Source of the DNA: Papaver somniferum
Taxonomy: Eukaryota > Streptophyta > Magnoliopsida > Ranunculales > Papaveraceae
DNA length: 64,000 nt
Direction of reading: 5' to 3'
Assembly: GCF_003573695.1 (NCBI RefSeq)
Contig: NC_039367.1
Span: forward strand, 27,986,442-28,050,441
Part shown: piece by piece, positions 56,342 to 64,000 of the stretch
Numbering within the stretch: the first letter of the stretch is position 1
Layout of the letters: each line of letters starts with the position of its first letter
The notes under the pieces: model-generated
Told to the model about the DNA's origin: nothing
The model's database searches: none
Seen by the model: the letters and a program-made list of their open reading frames with translations, nothing else
Program-made: the position numbers and the translations under genes

Positions 56342-57785
56342 CTATGGGTAGTACGGTTTGAGCCACTTAGCTTTACAAGGATGCCGGAGGACCTCGCCTT
56401 TCAGATTGCGAAGATAGTAGGAACCGTTTCCCGCAATGTCGTGTATTATAAAAGGTCCTCCCCATGTAGGTGCTACCTTTCCCCATTTCTTCTCTCGTTG
56501 ATACTATGGGATTGTTCTTAGCACATACTGCCCCTCTACAAAATTTCGAAGCTTTACCTTTTTGTTGTACTCCCTCGCTAGTCTTCGTTGATAATTTTAC
56601 ATCTTCTGCAATGCTGCTTCCCTCATTCCTTCCAGGTCGTCCAATCTCTCTAACATCATGTCTGTTGTGAGATTTTTTCTCCCATGCTTCGGTATTTGTG
56701 GTTGGCATGAGGATCTCTGTTGGGATGACTGCTTCAGCTCCATAAGTGAGGAGAAACAGGGATTCCCCAGTGGCAGATCTTCGTGTTGTCCTGTAAGCCC
56801 ATAACACATTGTGCAGCTGTTCACACCATCGCCCCTTATGTTCGTCTAATTCCTTTTCGAGGATAAGGGCGAGGGTCTTGTTAGTGGATTCCGCTTGTCC
56901 GTTGCTTTGAGGGTATATGGGGGTGGATTTGTTCTTCCTTATTTTGAAAGTATCGAAGAGCATGTCTATATTTTTCCCCTGTAATTGCTTACCATTATCG
57001 GACACGATTTCCGCTGGTATGCCGAACCTGCAAATGATGTTTTGGAATATGAAAGTAAACACATCCACGTCTCTGATCCTGGATAAGGCTTTAGCTTCCA
57101 CCCATTTACTGAAGTAGTCCGTGGCTACTATCAAAAATCGTCTTTTCCATGATCCTTCGATGAAAGGCCTGACGATATCTATGCCCCATTTTGCAAATGG
57201 CCACAGGCTATCTACAAAATTTAACGTTGTTGCTGGCGCGTGTATCTTTTTGGCGAAACACTGACATTCTTCACATCGTCGGGACATTCTTGCGGCATCC
57301 TGTATCATTGTGAGCCAGTAATATCCTTGCATTTTTGCTTTGTCGGCTAGTGATCTCATGCCGCTATGATTCCCTGCGTCACCATAATGGATGTCGTTTA
57401 GAATTCGATGCCCCTCTTTTATGGACAAGCAACGTAGTAATGGTCCGAGGAAGGATTTCTTGTACAGGATCCCATCCCGAAGATCATATCTTCCTACTTT
57501 GGAGAGTATTTTCCTGGCTTGTTTATGATCCGCGGGTAAGTTTCCATCTTCGCGAAACGCATGGATCACCATTCTCCAATCATCTTCGTTGCTGAAATCT
57601 TCGTCTTGATTTGCTCTTGACAGGATATCTTCTTCGTCAAAATCGTTATGGATGTCTTCTCCTACCTGATCTTCGATATTTTCTTCCAATGTATCTTGAT
57701 TGGTAGCAAAGGAGAATTGCGATGCAATTGAAGGCTCGTATACCCTTGTTATTTTAATAGCTTCGATGCTTTTGTCCTTCAACAT
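56342..57785 (-). pseudogene. Tat integrase
   Basis: The zinc region reads HYGDAGNHSGMRSLADKAKM then CEECQCF. The DDE core is complete: GIDIVRPF, VSDNGKQLQG and NGQAESTNKTLALILEKELD, each with its acidic residue. LTYGAEAVIPTEI follows. Near 56680 the frame shifts by one base (TTDMMLERLDDLEGMREAAL is in another frame). The end AKWLKPYYP with stop 56342-56344 is in a third register, so a second small indel lies before it. Confidence 0.88.
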
Positions 57786-57839
57786 GGATGATATGTATGC
57801 TAGGGCATCCGCGTGCCTGAGATCCCTTCTGCATAAGTT

Positions 57840-58283
57840 TCAGAACTTGATGTTTGGAATTTGTGATGCCAATGTTTGGACCAAGGCCATGTGAGCAGAG
57901 AGGGTGTCGTCGTACACATTGTACTCGAGCCCTATTTTCCGTATGACAAGCTGTGAATCACTTGTCAGTCTTACATCGGTTACCCCCATCTCTATTATTA
58001 AGCGGAGGGCATGTACGACTGCATCGTATTCGACGATGTTGTTAGTATGCTCTTTGAATTCTAACCTGAGTGCATGTACGATCCTTTCTCCAGTTGGGGT
58101 GGTGATGACAATGCCTATTCCTGCCCCTTCCTTATTTTTGGAACCATCGACGAAGACTTCCCATTGTCTTTGACTCGCGGGTTCGAGGACATCAATTGGA
58201 TCCTTGCTTTCTTCATCGTCTTCTAGTATTCCCTTAATCTCTTCGTCGTTGTCCAGGGGGAGGTCTGCTAAGAAATCCGCCAA
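57840..58283 (-). pseudogene. Tat second RNase H (archaeal-type aRNH)
   Basis: WEVFVDGSKNKEGAGIGIVI carries the first catalytic Asp, NNIVEYDAVVHALRL the Glu, and VRLTSDSQLVIRKI the second Asp. An additional RNase H of this type after the original one defines the dual-RNase H Tat elements. The domain seems intact within itself; a TGA at 57840-57842 separates it from the integrase. Confidence 0.85.
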
Positions 58284-58304
58284 AACTTGGGATTTTTGGG
58301 AATG

Positions 58305-59648
58305 TTAAATTTCATGAAAGATGTTGAATTGGTCCAGGTGGGTGTTCCACTTGGCTTTTCTGCCTACTTTTCCCGCGTTTTTGAGGACTGCTTCCAGTGG
58401 TGCTTTGCATGGGACGCGGATGAAGTGAGTTAGGAAATAGGTTCTCATCTTTTGAGTAGCCCACACTAATGCCAGGATAAGTTGTTCGATCTTCGTGTAG
58501 TTCCTTTCCGCAGAATTGAGGGTCTTAGTGACATAATAGATAGGCTGTTCCATCTTCGTATTGGTTTTGACCAACACTGCGCTAACTGCGTCTTCTGTCG
58601 CTGCTATGTACAATGCCAAAACCTCATCAGGATCAGGCTTCTGCAGGATTGGAATTGAAGCCAGGTGTTCTTTGATTTTTCGGAAGGCTTCTTCGCAATC
58701 TGCGGTCCATTCAAACTTACTCCCTTTTTTGAGAATATTGAAAAAATGTTTGCATTTGTCCGAGGATCGGGCAATAAATATGCCCAAGGCTGCTATGGAC
58801 CCATTGAGCTTCTGCACTTCTTTTAAATTCTTCGGGGATGGCATTTCTACTATGTCCTGAATCTTCGCTGGGTCTACCTCAATGCCCCTTTTTGTTATCA
58901 GATATCCGAGGAATTTCCCTGAGGTGACACCGAAAGTGCATTTTTCTGGATTTACTTTCATGTGATGTTTCCTCATTGCTTCGAAGATATCTCTCAGATC
59001 CTGGTGGTGATCTTTGCGCAGTTTACTTTTGACGAGCATGTCATCAATGTATACTTCTAAGGTACTACCAATCCATGGCCTGAAGATAGCATCGACCATT
59101 CTTTGGTACGTTGCCCCTGCGTTTCGAAGTCCAAAGGGCATTCTAGTGTATCAATAAAGGCCATGTGGGATGTAGAATGCTGTGTGTAGTTGATATTCTT
59201 CGGCCAGGGATACTTGGATGTAGCCATAATATCCATCCATGAATGACAGCTCTTCGTATCCTTCTACTGCTTCAACCAACTGATCTATGCTTGGCAGGGG
59301 ATAGCTGTCCTTTGGACATGCCTTGTTGAGGTTAGTAAAACCGATGCATATCCTAACCCCTCAATTTTTCTTAGGAACGACGACCATGTTGGAGATCCAT
59401 GTAGGGTACTTGACTTCCTTGATGAATCCTGCTTCTAGTAGTTTCCGAAGTTCTTTTTCCACTGCCTTATGATACTCCGGTGCAACTTTTCTTATTTTCT
59501 GCCTGAAAGGTGGCGTGCCTGGTTTGATGCGCAGCTCGTGTTGGATTATTTTCGGGTCAATCCCCGGCATATCTCCTAGCTTCCAGGCGAATACATCCGC
59601 GTATTCTTTAAGTATTTTGGTTAAGGAATCTTCTCTTCTTTCGTCCAT
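58305..59648 (-). pseudogene. Tat reverse transcriptase and degenerate RNase H
   Basis: RT begins DVFAWKLGDMPGIDP, then KYPTWISNMVVVPKKN before a TGA at 59361-59363. Then ICIGFTNLNKACPKD (usually CIDF), SFMDGYYGY with the first catalytic Asp, a TGA at 59151-59153, TRMPFGLRNAGATYQRM, and the active-site YIDD at 59051-59040. Connection and RNase H follow (FEWTADCEEAFRKIKEHL; YIAATEDAVSAVLV), the latter without a clear catalytic Asp set. The frame ends at 58305 (HEI then TAA) and resumes in the next domain. Confidence 0.9.
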
Positions 59649-59699
59649 TATGGTCCCTACTTTTATTATCTTCGGGTTTTCTTCCGTTCCTATGTTGAT

Positions 59700-60665
59700 T
59701 TATTTTACGGGCTCTACTGGTGTGAACACCGGCTTCGGATCCCCGAGGACTGGGACGTTCTTTGATTGCCATTTGGTATGTTTATGTCCTTCGTTGGCTG
59801 CTGAAGTACCCGTTTCTGTGTTTAGGACATTATCATCTTTTGTCGAACCCCTCCCTGTGGTTTCCTTGAGGAACAGGTCTATGGCCCTTTCTTTCACGGC
59901 TACTTTATTTTTAATTCTTCGGGTTTTTCGCTGCTCTTCTTGTTCGCTGTTGATACGATCCTGAGTGGTTTGGCACTCTTTTGCAGAGACCCGATCTCCC
60001 TTGATTTCCATCACTCCCTCAGGTGTAGGGAATCTGAGATATTGGTAGTAAGTTTCCGCCGCTCCTTTGAGTTTATGTAACCACTTTCGTCCAATAATGG
60101 AGTTATAGGGGGATGGGGCGTCAACCACGCTGAATCGTGTTTCTACTTTCATGGGTCCGACGTTAACCTGCAACACGATGTCTCCCAATGGCTTCGTGGG
60201 TGCTCCATTGAATCCGTAGATGGTGTAATAAGAGGTCATTAGCTGTTCATCATGGAGCTTCATTCGTTTGAATGCGTCGTAGAATAAAACGTTTACTGAG
60301 CTTCCCCCGTCTATGAGGATCTTTTTGAGGTTACATCCAGCCACTGGTAGTGTTAGGACCAAGGGATCGTTATGATCTTCCATATCTTCTTCGATATCTT
60401 CAGCATCGAAGATAATAGGTGCGTCCATCCACTCTTCGTTCTCGTCCACCTCTACACCATCAATCTTATATAATTCGCAGTGGTCCTCGAACCGCTTCCG
60501 TAGCCTCTTTCCTATCTGCGCTATAAGGGAGGGCCCCGCGGCTTCGGAACACGAGATGGTGTTGATTGGTGCGGTTTCCCTTTGGAAGTTGGACTGGCTT
60601 GGTCCGTTTGAATCTATCCTCGGCGACCTCCTTTCGTATGTAATGTTGGAGTTCGCCAGCATCAA
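59700..60665 (-). pseudogene. Tat protease region
   Basis: The retroviral-type aspartic protease reads KKILIDGGSSVNVLFYDAF at about residues 119-137, with D-G-G in place of the usual D-T/S-G. That variant is common in plant Tat elements as I recall. The flap region YTIYGFNGAPTKPLGDIVLQ and the ILG-like YNSIIGRKWLH follow. The frame ends at a TAA (59700-59702) and resumes as INIGTEENPK. Confidence 0.8.
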
Positions 60666-62502
60666 TCAGTTTTTGGATCATTATTTTGAGGTTTTTGCAT
60701 TTCTCAGTCTGGTGTCCATTGAAGCATTGATATTCACAGTAATCTTTAGACTTCTCGGTTCTTGGGGGCTGTTTTCCCTTAGACCACGGCCACTCCAAAT
60801 TTTCCCTTCCTTTGACCTCTAGCAAGATCCGAGCATAGCTAGCATTGAGCTTCGTGTAAACTTGATCTTCGGATTTTCGATCGTCTTTTCGTCGTTCATC
60901 TCTTCGTTCCTTCCTATCTTCGTGAGGCTGTTCCACTGAGCTATTTCTTTTGGCCCCATTGGTTTGTTCTGCGGAATTGGTACGGTGAGACCTCTGCGGG
61001 TGTGCCCTCGGGTTCTCACACTGGATTTCTTCAAGACGAGCGTAATTTTCAATAATTATTCGAAGATCTCCTTCTGTATTAGGCACGCTTCCATGAATCT
61101 CAACAAATAGTGGACTCATTCGGTCTAATCCCCACTTGTAGCAGTTGATACTTACTACTGGGTCCACACTCCCTATGGATTGGCAGATCTTGTGCCATCT
61201 GTTAGTGTATTCTCTCGTGTTTTCCTTGTAGCCAATTGCCAGCGAAAAGAGCTTATCCATTCCGGTGTTAACAGCTTTGTTATACATGTAAGTTCTTAAG
61301 AACTTTTCTGCGAGTTGATCGTAGGAGTGGATGGAGTCAGGCGGAAAATTATCAAACCAAGACAAAGTCGATCCCTTCAGGCTTGATGGGAAGTATCTAC
61401 AGAGTACGGCGTCATTCTGACTCCATCTGGCTAAGACATGGTTATAATACCGAATATGTGCAGCGGGATCATTGGATCCGTCATAGCATTCGAAGGTCGG
61501 GACAGGGCACTTAAGCGGAATAAGGGTGTTGGCCAGGCGATGAGTTAGGGGCGTGGAGTTAGCCTCTCTCATGACCTCTTCTAACCTTCCCCCGCATTGT
61601 CTAGTTTATAACTGCCTGATCTCAGCCATCATTTCATCACGCAGCTCTTCCATCGCGTGGTGGTGCCCTACGCTCTCTTGCCTGTGATAGTCTGACTCTT
61701 CGTCATTATAATCCGGGTCGGATGCGCTACTTCCCCTAGCCGCGTCTGCTACGATGACTCTTCGGTCTCGATTAGGTTCTGGTGCCTTTGAATTTGCTTC
61801 ATCAAGTTGTTGGTTGGTCTTCGTGCTTAGGGCAATCCGATCTTTTAAATCTTAATTTTCTCTGGCCAACAAAACTACGGCATCTGCGTAAACCTGCTGG
61901 CTCTTCTTCAATTCTTCAAGCTCAGCCATCAGTCGATGTGATTGGTTTGACCTCTGATTAGGAGTCCCAGCTCGTGCTACTACGGCCATGGTGCCGCCTT
62001 CTTCTACGGTTTGCATTAAAGGTGGTAGAGGATCAGCTTCGATTGTTGGCATTTCCAAATTTGGTCTTTCAGTCTGAGTGCCCATCTGCGGTGTTAGAAC
62101 TGCCGGCACAGTTTGATTCTGATCGTTTGTTGATGGCATTCCGAAGGTTGGAGGATGCACGTGTTGATGTGTTCTGGATTCAGACACCCTTTCTTTTGGT
62201 TGATGGAATTGATTCGTAGCAAAAGTTTTGCTGGTTTCTGCAGCCTTCGGGGCTGCCGCAGCCGTACTGTACTTTGTCGTCGCTGCTCTGAGAGTCGCGG
62301 CTGCAACGGAGTTAGCGTTCATAGACGAAGTGATTTCCGCAGTATCCTGCCTCTGACTAGTCATTTTGGCTTTGTCTCCTTTCTGCTTGCTTCGGGTGAT
62401 GACCAGGGTTGTCCTTGGTGCTTCCTTTGACGAGGCTTTGGATTTTCCTGCCTCCTGTGTCTTTTCCATCTTGGGTCCTTTTGTTGCTTTCTTTCTGCAC
62501 AA
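60620..62502 (-). pseudogene. Tat gag region
   Basis: The N-terminal 216 codons are Ala/Thr/Lys-rich and poorly conserved, ending LARENxDLKDRIAL across the stop at 61852. After the stop at 61606 comes the retrotransposon gag core: HIRYYNHVLARWSQNDAVLC, then LKGSTLSWFDNFPPDSI, FLRTYMYNKAVNTGMDKLFS and YTNRWHKICQSIG. A Cys/His knuckle follows (CEYQCFNGHQTEKC at about 60730). Near 60620 the reading frame shifts by one base into the protease part. Confidence 0.85.
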
Positions 62503-62994
62503 GGGAATTTCAAAAAGCGAAAAACAAAAATGTCCGTGCGGATCGGGTTAGTTTGCGAAATACCCTATTCCAAGATGGGGAGAAAATGCCCGAGGGCCAC
62601 AGAGAAAACTTTAGGGAGGCTCATTTGATTAAAACATATGAGTTAAAATACATGGGTTAAGGTCTATTAAAAGTGCGGACTCATTGAAACGCGTGAAGAT
62701 CCCTTGGAAGATGCACGTAGATCCTTTGAAAATGTACGAAAAACCCACCGAAGAAACAGGTCCGTACAAGATCTAAAAAATGTAAATCCGTGGATCTAAG
62801 CAATAAATCTTTTAACTAGTTTAAACTGCATCGATAGATACTGCTAGAGCTAATGAAGATAATGGGTGTGTTTTTGAAGATAATAAAGTTAACAAAAGAT
62901 AAATACTGCTAGAGCTAATGAAGCAGGGAAATCATATGCTAGTTTAAGGTGAAATCACAGGATAAGATAAATCTTTTACCGGGACGAAGTCCCT
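62503..62994 (-). mobile_element. 5' leader of the Tat element
   Basis: About 490 bp between primer site and gag start. It contains a direct repeat GATAAATACTGCTAGAGCTA (compare 62835-62860 with 62900-62920) and no other supported feature. Confidence 0.5.
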
Positions 62995-63010
62995 GTTTCT
63001 AGCGCCAGAT
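62995..63010 (-). other. Primer-binding site of the Tat element
   Basis: The minus strand reads ATCTGGCGCTAGAAACAG directly after the LTR end (...GTGTTCACA). TGGCGCTAGAA is a usual Tat-lineage primer site. It fixes the 5' LTR as lying at higher coordinates. Confidence 0.8.
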
Positions 63011-64000
63011 TGTGAACACGTAAATCACGAAGGCATCTATATGTTCACAAACAATGTTCGCATTCTATACACATGCTCGCACTGATGAGACGATTGTATT
63101 GATTCCTTGGCTCAAAACCTTCGGGTTTATCATTGCCTCGTCTAATATCATCACCAGAGGCGTTCACATAGAGGAAGATAAAGAAAACGAAGTGTAAAAG
63201 TAATACTCGTGGAGTATGAAATGGATGTAAAGTGTTGAAGTGTAAATAAGACTGGGATTTACGTGGTTCAGCACTAAGGCCTACATCCACGGGGTTGTCG
63301 TTTTCACTATGCATTTGATGATTACAGAGGTAGTCGAATGACTTTGGAGTTTACATAGGTCTGCGAATTTTAAAAGGTAAACTTACACTAACAATTCTTC
63401 TCTCTCGACTTCTCTCTAAACCTCTCTCTCTTTTTCCATCCCCTCTCTCTTGGTGGAGAGGGGGTATTTATAGGGTTAGAGTGTGGGACCCATTTCTGAG
63501 AGCCGTTGGAACCTTATCTTCTTGTGCTTTGTGTCCATCACGCAGAGGTCTTCGTTCATTGCTTGATCACGAAGAGTCATCCTCGTTCGTTCAACGGGTT
63601 GATCGCCACGTACACTGCTCAGAGTGTTTAATGCGGGTAGTTGAGACACATGCTCGTGTCAGACAAGTGTCTTCTGCCCCTGTCACGTCCATGTCAGTCA
63701 ACCTTCTCTTCACCGTTGATCTTGGCTTCTTTTGGGGATGAGATAAAGCAACTCTTCGGGAGTTATTTGGTGCTCCGCAGTACACCGTGCTTTTGGTACA
63801 TCCTTTAACTTCTGCCCTTGAATTTGTTCGGGCGAAGATCCGACGTCGACGGGATGGGCTTCTTGGTTGTGGGCGTGTGTCATCATGTTTTGATGACTTG
63901 GTCCGCATGCTCTCCACGTGTCTTCTCACATACACGTGTTTGATGATGAAATATGTACACACATTCCTGATCTTTTGTTTCACTCTCTTGATAATTAGCA
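63011..64000 (-). mobile_element. 5' LTR of the Tat element, cut by the window end
   Basis: It begins TGTGAACACG at the primer-site side (plus strand) and continues past the window. It contains a promoter at 63465-63472 and a CT-rich leader (63395-63450). No matching 3' LTR was seen anywhere in the window. Plus and minus frames of up to 130 codons in it are chance. Confidence 0.7.
63465..63472 (-). promoter_or_regulatory. TATA box of the Tat LTR
   Basis: The minus strand reads TATAAATA, followed by C-rich and GAGAGA-rich leader sequence. It lies about 450 bp inside the LTR from the primer-site end, as expected for the element's promoter. Transcription should start near 63435. Confidence 0.55.

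Larger units (their letters stand above)
56342..62502 (-). pseudogene. Ty3/Gypsy Tat-lineage gag-pol, decayed
   Basis: One long polyprotein gene of about 2050 codons, with domain order gag, protease, reverse transcriptase, degenerate RNase H, second RNase H, integrase, ending AKWLKPYYP and a stop at 56342-56344. In-frame stops lie at 61852, 61606, 59700, 59361, 59151, 58305 and 57840; frameshifts lie near 60620 and 56680. Apart from those two shifts the whole gene keeps one frame. The second RNase H domain and the antisense ORF downstream mark the Tat lineage. The element is dead but well preserved. Confidence 0.9.

Noticed and set aside
58561..62430. Several plus-strand frames opposite gag-pol (up to 149 codons)
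   Set aside because: Antisense shadows of the Tat polyprotein; they have no splice sites or domains, unlike the antisense gene at 45-56 kb.
63591..63983. 130-codon Arg-rich minus frame
   Set aside because: It sits in the 5' LTR across the promoter region; no domain, chance opening.
1..64000. tRNA or rRNA genes
   Set aside because: I looked for box B-like GGTTCGAATCC with a cloverleaf and for rRNA cores and found none; the GAGTTCGAACG at 87 is LTR sequence.

Overview
This is plant nuclear DNA: AT-rich, intron-bearing genes, 5'-UTR introns, plant F-box families, and every major class of plant transposon. The style of the F-box genes and of the LTR families suggests a Ranunculales genome, perhaps a poppy (Papaver). 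That assignment is recall of family style, not a database match. Most of the window is transposon; the recognisable host genes are few and nearly all carry a lesion.

Layout. 1-11.2 kb: Copia-type LTR retrotransposon debris. One gag-only element lies on the minus strand (5' LTR 4888-7130, primer site, gag with an in-frame stop, polypurine tract at 1016, start of the 3' LTR at 1015). It is followed by plus-strand LTR pieces up to 11212, one of which carries a minisatellite. 11.2-14.7 kb: decayed Gypsy-type sequence with an integrase remnant. 14854-15608: a pogo/Emigrant-like TIR element that ends about 130 bp before the start codon of a seven-exon SEH1 nucleoporin gene (15737-18363), itself damaged by two frameshifts and a lost splice donor. 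Tail-to-tail with it is an F-box gene (19930-18724, minus) with one homopolymer frameshift. 21-26 kb: a retroelement remnant and two 1.2-kb TIR elements with internal hairpins. 26.6-27.5 kb: an F-box pseudogene.

28-40 kb: a duplicated family of unidentified coiled-coil proteins. Two tandem copies about 1.8 kb apart are followed by a third partial copy, and three copies of a probable C-terminal exon lie at 27.9, 39.2 and 39.7 kb. LINE debris and a block with twelve 21-nt palindromes at fixed geometry are interspersed. 40.3-44.7 kb: a CACTA-like element that appears to hold captured gene pieces, including a kinase glycine-loop exon.

45.2-64 kb: one large Ty3/Gypsy Tat-lineage retrotransposon on the minus strand. 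It has its 5' LTR (63011 to beyond the window), primer site, gag-pol with two RNase H domains (62502-56342), and then an antisense, spliced, coiled-coil additional ORF (45268-55733). A second non-autonomous LTR element (47191-55567, TSD CCTCG) has landed in the last exon of that ORF. A solo LTR of the same family (53392-55059, TSD AGTAC) has in turn landed in the second element's 5' LTR. This three-level nest, with an antisense spliced gene at its base, is the most interesting structure here. The runner-up is the palindrome array at 36.7-38.3 kb.
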